Positions 45,479 through 59,100 of a stretch of DNA of 64,000 nt are shown here, piece after piece. Under the pieces are notes generated by a model. That model was not told the DNA's origin, did not search any database, and saw only the letters and a list, made by a program, of their open reading frames with translations. The DNA is from Anisus vortex (Eukaryota > Mollusca > Gastropoda > Planorbidae). The translations under genes were made by a program, and so were the position numbers. Where the stretch lies: contig OX421497.1 of the NCBI GenBank assembly GCA_949126835.1, forward strand, positions 45,514,215-45,578,214, written 5' to 3'. Numbering within the stretch: position 1 is the stretch's first letter; the number at the start of each line of letters is the position of its first letter.

Positions 45479-46207
45479 CTAACTTTACTGTAGAAGCCTA
45501 ATAAATTAATTTTGGGATTAAAGGTTACGACACGGATATATTTAAAAAAAATCGTCTTCTTAACTTATATTTATTAACGAATCAACAATATTGATTTATT
45601 ATTAAATTTGTTTTAGAGAGATGTTTTTCTTTTACCAAAATTAAATTCAATTATCAACAATTGTAACCTATTTATTTATTCTGTACTGATATTGTTTTGC
45701 AATAAATTGTAAAATTTTAGTTTTTCTTTATTGCCGAAGCGTAATCCAAAGGGTATTTTTAGTATTGATCGTAAATTACAACATGGAATTTTTAAATGTG
45801 TAAAAACCTATCCTGCAGAAGCTTGTAGACTGCTAGCTTAAGATGCGTTTTATTTAGGACCTATGGCCTAAGCCTATAGGCTATAGCTTACTAAGGCAGT
45901 GGTTAGAATTCAAAGAAAACAGTGCCATGTCAAAGCAGTGTTACCAAAACTACGATCAACCAATGGACACATTTCAGGACATTTCGGATCATTTTGTTTT
46001 TCAAATCTATATAATCTAGAAAAAAATGCGTAAACTGTCAGTGGTGTGTTTCATTGTTCCTTAGTTGTAAGAATTGAAGAAACATAGCTTATTGTCGTTC
46101 GGAAGAGAACGAGAAAACCAGCAGTCACCGCTTTTTTTTTCTCTCTTCTCGCGTTTGAAATCATTACAAACACTGGTAATGGTAATGGTAATTAGGGAAC
46201 TTGTATA

Positions 46208-46350
46208 GCGGGCTGATCCAGCGGTTAGTTCACCGGACTGTCAACCAACAACAAACTGACAGGTCGCGGATCCCTGTCGCCCTGCAGGAGTTTTGGGCCT
46301 AGTGGACGTAATAATCTTCTATCTAGAAGGAACGTCTGTAAACTTATAAG
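46208..46350 (+). mobile_element. tRNA-derived SINE, right arm only
   Basis: Head GCGGGCTGATCCAGCGGTTA, core CCTGCAGGAGTTTTGGGCCT, tail GACGTAATAATCTTCTATC then AACGTCTGTAAACTTATAAG. No counterpart in the left arm. Confidence 0.65.
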
Positions 46351-46867
46351 ATATTCCTGATGGCTACATCGGGTCTAGAGAGCGCACTTTAAAAGACTTC
46401 TTTTTGTGTCAACCCACTCTAGGGATTGGAACTTGAGTAGGGACAGGGACATAGATGAAGACATAAATGCACAAAAACTTTCCCATATTATTATGACTAA
46501 TGGATGTTTTGATCGGTCGTTAAAAATAAATGAAGCACTGCCTTTATTTATATTTGCGTTATGCATGATAGAAACTATTTTTTAAAGAAAGTTTCCAAAT
46601 TTGGGTGAACATTTAGTAACTTTTATGTTTAAAACGTATGAATTTTTGAGAAGTTAAAAGGCAGTCCAACTCCCTAAAAGTTAGGGTGCAATCTATCCAC
46701 TGGTGCGACCTATACGCGAGTAATATAAAATATAAAAGTGTAAGTATTTCCCTTATGTTAGGGATATAATAATAAAAATTGTCATAATCAACATTTTTTT
46801 CAAGTCAAATTATGTTCTACCATCAATGTTATATTTTAAATAATAATGCAACATAAATTGCAATCCT

Positions 46868-47142
46868 TTATCCAGTTTTGAAACTGCCATGTACTGCCTC
46901 ACTGAAGTTTCCTAGTTTGTTGTAAGCAGTTATTGTGTAGTTATAGTCTGTGTTGGCCGTCAGCTCGGAAGTACTTAGCTCAGACATCTCCAGGATATAA
47001 GTAAGATTTGAAGTAGAATGTCTAGACTGCAATGTAACTTTATAGTGGTCTACTTTTCCTTTCGATGGCTGGAACTGAATAAAATATGGACTTCTCTTCA
47101 AGTTACTTTCTTTAAGTGTAATATTTCCAGGTGCTGCTGGAA
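46868..47142 (-). CDS. Copy 2 FN3-6 and C-terminus
   Basis: Same 275-base length as copy 1. Ends SFKTG then TAA. Contains KGKVDHYKV and [15 protein letters not shown]. Confidence 0.8.
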
Positions 47143-50100
47143 CTAAGACAGTAAGAAAAGATAAAATATCAGCCATTTTGTTACAATAAATATTTCAGAT
47201 AACATAATATACCAGAAGATGAATATATACATTTTAATATATATCATTTATATTTATTTCAATTTCATGGACTTTACAAGGCTTTGTTTTTGTGGGGGGG
47301 GGGGGGGGTATACTTGGAATATTTGTATAATAACAATGAGCAAAAAAGTGTTACATAATTAGTAATGCTAAGTCAAGGGTATGATTCCGTTCAGATTTAC
47401 AATGATGAATAAATAACACTCAAACCACTCGGTAGAAAGTTGAAATAAGAATTTAATAAGTGAACATATATTATAAACAATACAGATAACAAAGGTGAAT
47501 TCAATAATGTTCAATAAAGCGTCTACAGCACGTTCAATATCTCAACAACCAACAATGACAGCGCAAATTTACTTTTATATTTTTTGGTGTAAAGAATGTA
47601 CAAAAAATTGATTTTTCCCAGTGTTACAAGCGCAAAAGAAATTGCGCACTAGACTAAATTAAATAGCCAATGAACAAGTCTTAACGTGTATGCATGCATA
47701 AAAGTTCACAAGAAATAACATTTCCGGTCGAATTCGATCATCTTATTCGAAACATGTCTGTGTGCTGGGTTACTGGTTGTACGAACATTTGTTGGGGATT
47801 AAAATTTCTTTCATTTCCAAAACATGTTTACAAAAGAAAACAATGTATTATGAATGTCAGAAGGGAATAATCACCTATTTATAATATCAAACTTATTGCT
47901 TAATGCAAAAGAATTTTTTGTTATTCGTTTTTTTGAATTTACGCATTTTGTTTTTCAATAACCAAGAAAACACAACTCTTGACTAATTTATTTTGTAAAC
48001 AAATAAACATTTAACCTCACGCGACTAACACTTGAGTATTAATTATCGCCTACTCACTTTTGATGTTAAAAACGGATTCCTCATAACAAATATTGTATCC
48101 TTTGTATAATTCTAAAAGACTAGAACTAGCCGTCGAGGTTGAAATCAACTGTCAATAACCAGCAAAATCATGCTTTTTTTTGTTTATTAGTTTAAAAATA
48201 AAACCGGAAGTTCACGATCACGCCTCATTAAGACTTGTCAATGAGCATACAGATTCAGCTTACCAGTGACTAAATTAAATAGCCAATAAACACACTGATT
48301 CAGCCTACCTGTGACTAAATTAAATTTTGTGAGAAAAATCTGTTCTTCATTATACTGGTCCTCTGGTTGGTATGAATATATTTTGAAGACATACTCCTGC
48401 CCTGGTGTAAGTCCAGTCAGAAGAACGGCCTTCTGGGAATTGTTACTGTAAGTTTGCCCTCGATCGTAAAATTCCTCGATAGCTGACCAGGTTATGTTGT
48501 AGCACAAATAAAGAATGACAGATGACAATAGTAGTTTTATGCCATTGGGTTTGATGTCATAGTTGACTTTGATATCTGTTGAAAAGTAATGTAATACTTC
48601 TAAAAAGAACTATTTACAAATTAGAAGAGAAATATGTTTCTCTGTACGCCAAGGAGAGAGTAAATGTGTTTTTCAAATTAAATCTTGATAGACTGATTGG
48701 CGCTGTAATTTGATTGGTCATTCTGGATTTTTTTTTATTAAATAGAGTTCTTCCTTTTCTAAAAACTATCATTAAGAAAAAAAAGATTTAGACGCTGGGA
48801 GTGGGGATATCTGTGTCAAGAAAGTGTCTATATCGTAAAATTGAAAAACAATATAAAACAACCAAAACTGATATATCAAAAATAATAATATTAGAATATA
48901 GGTTTATTCAGTTCAAAAAGAAACAGACTAGCATGCATGACATTAATATTAACCCTTACAGTCCCGGGCGCGTATATAGCGGAACTGAAGGCAGCATAGA
49001 TAGAAGTAGGTCGGTACGGGAAGGGTTAATAGTAAACAAGGTTTTGTATCTTTAGTAAGGTGTATGAAAGTGGAGATTACTCGGGCGTCATATAGGGAGA
49101 ACTGGATCATAATATGGGAAAATAGAAAAATGATCAAGATTACTTTCTAAAAACAAATCTTTTATATTATAAATAATATAAAACCACTACAATGATAAAC
49201 TATATGCAGTAGTAGAATATAATTTATAAATCGGGCGTGCCCTCAAAACTAAGACCAGCGTAGCCTATATTGGCAATAACTGGGGAAATAAAATTCATTT
49301 TTTTTTTTTTGCAAAAACCAAACAGACTTAATAGCAGTTTCAGATTAGACTTCTTATCAATATAAAACTAACTTAATCCGTTTTTTTTTCTTTTAGTGGC
49401 AAACTGCACTATAAGTCTCACTTTGGGGATAGAGGGATACTGAACCTCTCAACCTGTTATGTCCGTTCACTCTCTCTCTATAAATTAAATTGTTCAGAAA
49501 ATTTAAGACAATTCAGTTGAATGAACGTAGTCATATTTAGTATGGATAAACTCATACCGTTTAAGCAGTTGTCTTTGTAGTTGATGTTCCCGTGTGAACA
49601 TAGACACCTCGGCTCACCCCGCTTGTCCTGTCTACAAATAAGGTCAAACTCCTTGCACTTGTTTGTTGTGGTGAAATTGCATGGTGTTCCATACCTCAAG
49701 TCTTGATGTACATAATTAGAATCACGTGATTAAAACTTTGTTACGGTAAATAATGCAAGGTAATTACTAAAACTAAACAGAAATCATTTTCTTTCAACCA
49801 ATACATGTTTATACTTTTAACCAATACATTCTTATACTTTCAACCAATGCATTCTTATACTTGCAACCAATACATTCTTATACTTGCAACCAATACATTC
49901 TTATACTTTCAACCAATACATTCTTATACTTTCAACCAATACATTCTTATACTTTCAAGCAATACATTTATATACTTTCAACCAATACATTCAGATACTT
50001 TCAAGCAATACATTCTTATACTTTCAAGCAATACATTCTTATACTTTCAAGCAATACATTATTATACTTTTAACCAATACATTCTTATACTTTCAACCAA

Positions 50101-53100
50101 TACATTCTTATACTTTCAACCAATACATTCTTATACTTTCAACCAATACATTCTTATACTTTCAAGCAATACATTTTTATACTTTCAACCAATACATTCT
50201 TATACTTTCAACCAATACATTCTTATACTTGCAACCAATACATTCTTATACTTTCAAGCAATACATTCTTATACTTTCAACCAATATATTATTATACTTT
50301 CAACCAATACATTTTTATACTTTCAACCAATACATTCTTAAACTTGCAACCAATACATTATTATACTTTCAACCAATACATTTCTATACTTTCAACCACT
50401 ACATTCTTATACTTGCAACCAATACATTTTTATACTTTCAAGCAATACATTCTTATACTTTCAACCAATATATTCTTATACTTTCAACCAATACATTTTT
50501 AAACTTTCAAGCAATACATTCTTATACTTTCAAGCAATACATTCTTATACTTTCAACCAATATATTCTTATACTTTCAACCAATACATTCTTATACTTTC
50601 AACCAATACATTCTTATACTTTTAACCAAAACATTCTTATACTTTCAACCAACACATTCTTATACTTTCAACAAACACATTCTTTTACTTGCAACCAATA
50701 CATTTTTATACTTTCAACCAACACATTCTTTACTTTCAACCAACACATTCTTATACTTTCAACCAATACATTCTTATACTTTCAACCAATGCATTCTTAT
50801 ACTTTCAACCAACACATTCTTATACTTTCAACCAACACATTCTTATACTTTCAACCAACACATTCTTATACTTGCAACCAATACATTCTTATACTTTCAA
50901 CCAACACATTCTTTACTTTCAACCAACACATTCTTTTACTTTCAACCAATACATTCTTATACTTGCAACCAATACATTCTTATACTTTCAACCAATACAT
51001 TATTATATTTTCAACCAATACATTATTATATTTTCAACCAATACATTATTATATTTTCAACCAATACATTCTTATACTTGCAACCAATACATTCTCATAC
51101 TTTCAACCAATACATTATTTTATTTTCAACCAATACATTCTTATACTTTCAACCAATACATTCTTATACTTTCAACCAATACATTATTATATTTTCAACC
51201 AATGCATTCTTATACTTTAGGATTTCCAAAATTACATGGCGCTTTTTACAGCCCAATTCGTTTAAAGAAAAGAAACCTTCTCTAACATGCAACACTTAAA
51301 AAGACTCAGACACACAGCGACATACATACACACACAGACATACAGACACACAGACATACAGACACACATTGACTTACAGACACACACAGACATACAAACA
51401 CACACAGAATTACAGACACACATAGACATACAGGCACACACAGATTTACAGACACACACAGACTTATAGACACAAACAGACTTACAGACACACACAGACA
51501 TACAGGCACACACAGACTTACAGACACACACAGACTTATAGACACAAACAGACTTACAGACACATACAGACTTATAGACACACACAGACTTACAGACACA
51601 CACAGACTTACAGACACACACAGAATTACAGACACACACAGACATACAGACACACACAGACTTACAAAGACAGACTAACCTTTAAGAGTCGAACTTTATC
51701 AAGATTGTTTCTATGGTCTAGTTATAAGCCTCAGTGGTGAAATATAATTATTGCCTCTATGTTCATACATCTAATGAGCGTTAATGTTATTGCTTAACCA
51801 ATAAGGAATGAAGATATACTTACCCGAACCAGTTTGAAAATGCCCCTTTTTGGTGTTGCTGTGATTTCCTAGTTTGTTATATGCAGTTATTGTGTACTGG
51901 TACGTTGTATCAGAAGTTAAGTTTGAATAAATAATTTCAGGCCACTTCACTCTAAATTCAAAGTTTGAATTCGTTAAGTTTAGAGTTATAGTGTAAGACT
52001 CAACAAAGCCCTCGGAATGTCCGAACTTCAAAATATAGGGCGGATAGGCCAAGTTGCTTTTATCTAGTTTTAGATGACCAGGATCAGCGGGCACTGAAAA
52101 AAAAAAAAACACTATGTTTGTCTAACTCATAGGTTCTCAACGGGGGCGATATCGCCCCACGGATGGCGGAGAGAAGCGTTAGAAGGACGCTGACATTCCC
52201 GGGGGCTATTGGGGGTGGTGAAGGGCCAGTGGGCGGTACAAACTAATATAATTTGAACACCTCAGCTATTTGAATCGATTAGTTTTTGGATGAAATGTGA
52301 TTTAAACGCAAATGTTGCTAAATATATAATATCCCTCAACTGTAGGCCTACATATTATTATACTAATAAAAAATAGGAATCGCAATGACTTTCGATGAAG
52401 CAGGGGTCAGTATTTGACAAATAAGCTTATGGTGTGCTGCTGGATGGTCTAGTGGTTGGTTCACTGGACTGTCAACCCTGCTGACCGATCACTATCGCCC
52501 TAACATCTGCTAATGTTAATGATTTTATATTTCAATTTCACTTAGATGTCCTTGATGTGTTTGAAACCTAAAACAAAATCACGTATAGATACAAAGTAAT
52601 CATAAAAACTGGGTAGTTATTGTAAGGCTTAAAAATATAGACTACATATATATTCTTTAGTCCTATAATATTTATATAATTTTTAAATATTTTTTACAGT
52701 TTGATCATTTAACGGTATAAATTGTAGGCCATTAATTTTCTTATAAAAGAAAAAAAACATTAGAAATATTAGCTCAAATGAAACTAATTATCTCCCTTTA
52801 TTTAAAAAAAAAAGGTTTCCACATTTGATTCAATAGTGCTGCCGAACAAGTTTTGTTTTTTAATGTAACAAATATTACTGATTACTTTTATTTCTTTACA
52901 TACATTCAACATTTTGGTATTCATAACAATATTTAATTATTAGAATATTTAAAAAAATTTAAATAAAAAACTGTAAATAAACATTAACTGGTTTAATTGT
53001 TTGTCGATTTAAGGAGTTTATATTTTAAACATTAATAATTACAGAAACGACTTAATATAGTGCTATTAAATAAGTCTCTTATATTTCTAAATTAATTATA

Positions 53101-56100
53101 CAAATAATTTTTTTTAGAATTCATTTTATTTATGTTTAATTAAAGAAGATGAGCGTAAAAACTCGTTTAAATGTAATTAGTCTGTATCAATTAATGATTG
53201 GTCAAGTGTAAGTGACCTCTTTGTATGCTTAAAACAGCTTTGATGTGCGATAAAATCTGTTCACAGGTGTAATTTGAACCAAAAGCTGAAAGTAAATGAG
53301 CAAATGCCAAGCAGTTGAGAATAGCAGATGACTTTCCTAAGCAGCTTCCTTCCAGATTTATTCCGATAATGGGCACATTTAGATGCCCAATTTTTAAATG
53401 TTAAAAATTCAACTTGCTCCATTTTAAAATTGCCAATATTCCTCCACTTAAAAAAAAAAGATCTACATCTAAGAAGCTTGTAGTAAGATTAAACCAGTTG
53501 GGTTTGATGTGGTATGAAAAAATGTGTCCACCAATTTGAAAGACTTGCCTTTGATTTGAAAACTCCACTTTGAGTGCTTCGATGTAATCTACTTCTGAGA
53601 AAGCCCAACTGTGCGAGAAAAGAAAGTTGAGGGGGGATTTTTTTTAAAAGGGGGCGGTGAGCCGAAAAAGGTTGAGAACCTATGGTCTAAGTGATTGACT
53701 ATATAAATTAGGCCAGTATGTTGTTAGTGAAACAGGTCTACTTCTTTAGCGTCAGACTTTGTCCTTTATTTTGAGAAGTGAGGATACATTTGCTTGTTTC
53801 TAAACTTGGGGCACCTTCTCCTTCTTTTGAGATGCATATATAGTATTTTCAAGAGTTAAGAGACTTCATTGTTTAGTTCTTTAAGCGGACTAGCTGGTAT
53901 TTCTTTCTGTGCATAATTTCTATCTATTGTTACGTTTGTAAATAGTTTGTTTATGTTTAAATCTTCAACATTTATTTTACTCTATCTCTCTATTTTGTTT
54001 TGATATCTTAGTAAGAATGTTAAATGAAAACCGGAGTACCGGATTCCTGTTTTGAAACCAAAAACCGGTTTTGATTTTCAAAGTCATTAAAAGTCTGTAT
54101 GACAATGCTACCAGTGCAGTCCTCCACAACGATGTCACTGGAAAATGGTTCAAAACAACCATTGGCGTGCGTCAAGGGTGCCTACTCTCTCCGACACTCT
54201 TCAACATTTACCTGGAAAGGATCATGACCGATGCACTGGAAGACCATACCAGGACAGTCAGCATCGGTGGAAGACAAGTCACCAATCTTCGCTTTGCCGA
54301 TGACATAGATGGCTTAGCTGGCAGTGAAGATTAACTGAGGGAGTTAACAGCCAAACTGGAGATAACATCATTAGCTTATGGCATGGAAATCAACGCTGAA
54401 AAGACCAAAGTTATGGCAAACATGGAGTTTGAATCCAAAATACAAGTGGGCGGTCAGAGACTCGAGAAAAGTCTCCTCCTTCAAATATCTGGGATCCATA
54501 ATATCCGATGTAGGATCCAAGCCGGAAATTCTTGCAAGAATAGCCCAAACAACTGCTGCACTTTGCAAGCTAAAAAACATCTGGCGAATCAAGACAATCT
54601 CACTTTACTCAAAGATTCGACTGATGCACTCCCTGGCGATGACAGTATTTATGTACGGCTGTGAAACATGGACACTTACAGCAGATCTCCAGAAAAGAAT
54701 AAGAGTCATGGAAATGAGTTGCCTAAGTAAAAATTTTAAACATCACCTACAAAGATCGCGTTACAAATGAGGCTGTCCGCGAGCGAATCACCTACGTCAT
54801 CGGCCCTCATGAAAATCTACTCAGTGCCATTAAATCCAGGAAACTTCGATGGTATGGGCATGTGGCAAGATCCAAAGGCCTGGCGAAAACCATCCTGCAG
54901 GGCACAGTGCGAGTTGGAAGAAAGAGAGGCAGGCAGAAGAGACGATGGCTTGATGACATCAAGGAGTGGACCGGCTTGTCCATTGCAGACTCCCAGAGGG
55001 CGGCGCAGGACCGAGACAAATGGCGTAAAATTATCCAACTGTCAAAAAATGGTGCCCTAACGACCCTCCCTCGGGTTATGGGATAGAAGAAGAAGAAGAA
55101 GAAGGTAGCACACCCTTTTTTTTTGGTTCTGATGGAAATATTTTTTAAAAATAATGATGGACTCGCACAAAACCATTCTTGAAATGCTAAAACTATTTAG
55201 TCTTAGATATAGAGTTTCTTTTTTTTCCAAATACCAACTATGGCTTGCGATAAAAGCAACATCTAAGCCAATGTTAAGTTACAATTAAAATTAACATGAG
55301 GGGGGAGTGATTGGTGGGTAACCAAAATCTCGTTTTAAACCGATTTTAAAGAACCGAAATCCGGTTTTGTAAACAATAAAACGGTTTTAACATCACTATT
55401 ATTAGGTTGTCTTTGTCCATTGTATTATTTTTACAATGATATTCTCGATCAAATCTTTATACATTAAAATAAACTTACATGTTATTACTGTAAAATTGGA
55501 TAGGGCGACCTGTTCTTTGTTGAAATTGTCTGATGGTAAAATGGAATAAACTCTAAAACTGTACTCCTGCCCAGATGTGAGTGTAGATAGAGAGAAAACA
55601 TCAGATGATTTATTTATTCTCATGTATCCAGAATCGACGTCATCTTGGGTTGCCGACCACGTGATGCAGTGAGTCACGTGAGGTTGGGAAGATGATAAAG
55701 TTATATCAACTCCATTGTACAAAAATGAATGCCTGACAGCAATATCTGATAGAATAAATAAATTGATTAGCACAACTGGTGTCATTTACTAGTTTGATAA
55801 TAACAATTTACAATCAAATGAATAAGAGTAAGTGAAACTAACTAAAAATTAAATCTAAACGTAATCATTTAAAAACTTCTCAATTAATACATCTGATAAA
55901 TCTAGAAAAACCTCAATATTTTAAAGCTCTACACAAAGACACAAGCCCGACTGGGTACTGGGTTGGCAACACAATCAACATGCGAGTAATGAAGAAGCAT
56001 TCGAAGCATACCGTTTAAGCACGACGATTTTTCTTCAGTGTAATAAGTACCATCTGGACATAGACATCTATAATCCGCAGACTTATCCAATCTACAGATT

Positions 56101-59100
56101 AACTCATCGCCTTGACACAAACCGTGACAGAGTGCCCCATAATGCAAATCTGGTTATAACCAAATATATTATTTCAGACTGTACTGTCATTTTATTACAT
56201 GTCAGTTTACTACAGAGTGTAAAATTTTACAGAAGATGAAGTTTAAACTATTGTCAAATTTTAACAAAACGTCATCCAAAATTCTGACTTTAATACGTTA
56301 ATATTAAAAAATGAACATGCTAATTTAACTAAAACACTTAGGCCAATAATAAAACACGAACCTTCTATTTCTATATTAGACTCATTAACTAAAAAAACAA
56401 ACATTTTTTGTTAACTTGAAAATTTTCGAAAACAGCTGCAAGGCTCATTACTAGTGAATATTGCAACTAACAAGTTTAACATGTTAAATCTCTAAACCTA
56501 GAAACACTAAAGGAACGAAGACCAAATAGCAAAGTAGTAATTATTCATAAAGCGTTTTATTCTAACTTACAAATCACAATCTATTACAATGTTCAGATAA
56601 TCACACGAAATAAAACACTTTTCTTATTTAATATGTAAGAACAAACGAATTGTTCTCTTTTTACTTCCTTTCTATTAACTTGTATTTTTACTTCCTTTAT
56701 TTTAACTTGTATTTTCTGTCTGTCTGCTTGCTTGCTTGGTTGGTTGCTTGCTTGATAGCAAAACTTTGCATCGATTTTTCGACCACTTTCCGTAGTCCAA
56801 TCAAGCTGAAATTTGGACAGCAGACTTGAAGCGACTAACAATACATTCTATCAAATTTTCAGTTTAAACAACTTAATTATACTATACTTGTGACAATATT
56901 CATTTCCTTAAAAGGAAAGTATAAGAAAAATTTTGGTTCCACGTAAAAAATGCCTGTGCAACTTTTTATAGTTTTTCGGCACAAAGCTAGAAAAAAAAAT
57001 TATGCGCTAAGATTATTTTTAGAACAATTCATACGGAGTAAGGAGATATTTTTGAGATTTGCGACACAGATATTTTTCTGCACATGTTTTATTTCCAGTA
57101 GTCAATCAATTATTTAATTACATGATAGTAAACTTAGTTTGGACAGAAAGGGAGTATAATAAAAACTTCGTTTTTATGGGTTATTCTTGTTTCTAGTGGC
57201 ATCTTGGCATCCTGGCATGGAATGGGGGTGCCGGAACAAACCAGGAAAACCAACAATGTAACACTATTGAAAACGAAAAAAAAAATGTTATTGTCTTGAT
57301 AAGATGCGGACGTTTCTTCTATACAGAAGATCATTACGTCTTACTTAATATTCCTGCATGGTGGAAGGGGTTGGTCGTCGGGGAATTTAGAACCTGGGGG
57401 TCATATTGACAGTCTTAAGCAATAAAAGCACGAATAAAACCACGGATAATCATAGGACGCAATAATCATTAGACCAGTATACTTCTTTCATTCATACAAA
57501 TTATTGCACATATAACGAACGTCATAGACGCTTATTGAAGCATGTATCGGTAACAACATTCTAATATAAAGGGATTTCTTTATAGGAGAGTCTACAACAT
57601 ATAAGATTAGGTATACAGGATAATCACCTGGTCCAGTTTTGAAGCTACCGTTGACAGATTCACTCTGATTGCCAAGTTGGTTGAATGCTGTTATAGTGTA
57701 GTTGTATTCTGTATTTGGAACAAGATCTGAAGTCACAACTGTTGGGGTTTTAACCGATCGAGTGAACTTTGAACCAGATGATCTAAACTCTATCTTGTAA
57801 AGCGCCACTTCTCCTTCGGATGGCTTAAACCGAATGATGTAAGGTTTAACAAGTAGGTTACTTGTCACTTCCAGTAGAGCTCCTGGACTCGCTGGCACTA
57901 AATGCAAATACACACATAAAAGCATTTTTATTACAATAATTAATTGTTCCCTGACAAAATAATAATAAACATGTCATTATTTGGTCAATTTGACTGTTCA
58001 AATCTTATGTAATTCATGACTATATAGAAAGTTAAATATGTTTTCAAATTCTAAAGATGGCTACATGACCCACTTTGCGTTATACCAACGAACATAAACT
58101 AGTTGCCGATGACAACACAACTCATCTAGTTCCAGCCTGCCAAGCCAACAAGTATAATTAAAATCCTTTTTTTTAATACGGTTTAGTGAATGGCGAAATC
58201 TTTTAAAGGTTAATAACGGTTCAGGGATAAATTTTAAAATCTGGACCGGAAACACATAAATGCAAACATAAAATCGATATAAAGATGTGTAAGAAAAAAC
58301 TATGTTTTTATGAGTGGTTTACTGATGATTGCATCAACGTAAAATTTTAGATTATTCTGATAAGTGACTTATCCTCCTTCTCTAATGACTATGTTTGCTT
58401 AATAAGTTTATCCGTGGTTAAAATGATGTCCTGGAGTCGAATCCTGGTGAAGATTAGTAGTTATTCCCGGGTATGTAGGGAGTCTCTGAGTCTACCCAGC
58501 TCTGATGGGCACCTCAATTGGGGTAAAGTAAAAGCCGCAGGACATTGTGCTGGCCACACAATGCTCTATTATGTCAAGACAACATTAACTAGTTAACGCT
58601 AACTGGTCAGATGGGATACTTTACTATTTTTTAACCTACACAATTTTGTAAAAACATTTTTTTTATTTGAACTCTTTATGATTTATATATCTTTGTTTGC
58701 CGTCGTCAACTCCTATTACTCACATGTAACAATAGTCCAGCTGTACTGGAAAACGTTCTGTTTGTACACTGAGTCAGGGCCTAAGTCTATACTTGCATGG
58801 AATGAATACTCTTGGCCTGAGGTCAACCCCGTCACATGGACAACATCCGCTGTGATGTTGGTGATGCGGCTTTCATGTACGTGTTTGGAATCTGACCATT
58901 TGATCTCATTGGCGACAAAGTCAAAAATTTTAGGCAGCGTCAAGTTTATTCCGTAGCACATCATTTTATAACGAGGCTGAATAGCTGAGTCTAAATATGT
59001 GAAATATATAGAAAGCAGAATTGTTTGCAATGTTTTAATGTAAGTAAAAAACAATGTTACGGTCTAATGAAGTAGTGACACAGATTCGTAAAGAGGCCAG

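Larger units (their letters stand above)
52128..53684. mobile_element. hAT transposon (1557 bp) with 8-bp TSD, copy 2 only
   Basis: Left end CATAGGTTCTCAAC and right end, reverse complemented, CATAGGTTCTCAACCTTTTT. Flanks are GTCTAACT (52120-52127) and GTCTAAGT (53685-53692). The left arm has the empty site near 34587 (ACTTAGAC). Interior contains a transposase remnant on the minus strand and a nested SINE head. Confidence 0.85.

Noticed and set aside
49884..51299. 471-codon ORF of [18 protein letters not shown] repeats and overlapping ORFs in other frames
   Set aside because: It is the 23-bp minisatellite read in a stop-free direction, lies in an intron between EGF3 and FN3-4 of copy 2, and is open in several frames at once.
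51262..51657. Cys/Val-rich ORF that looks like a metallothionein
   Set aside because: Translation of a CACAGA-type microsatellite; a different frame gives an equally open Ser/Val ORF.
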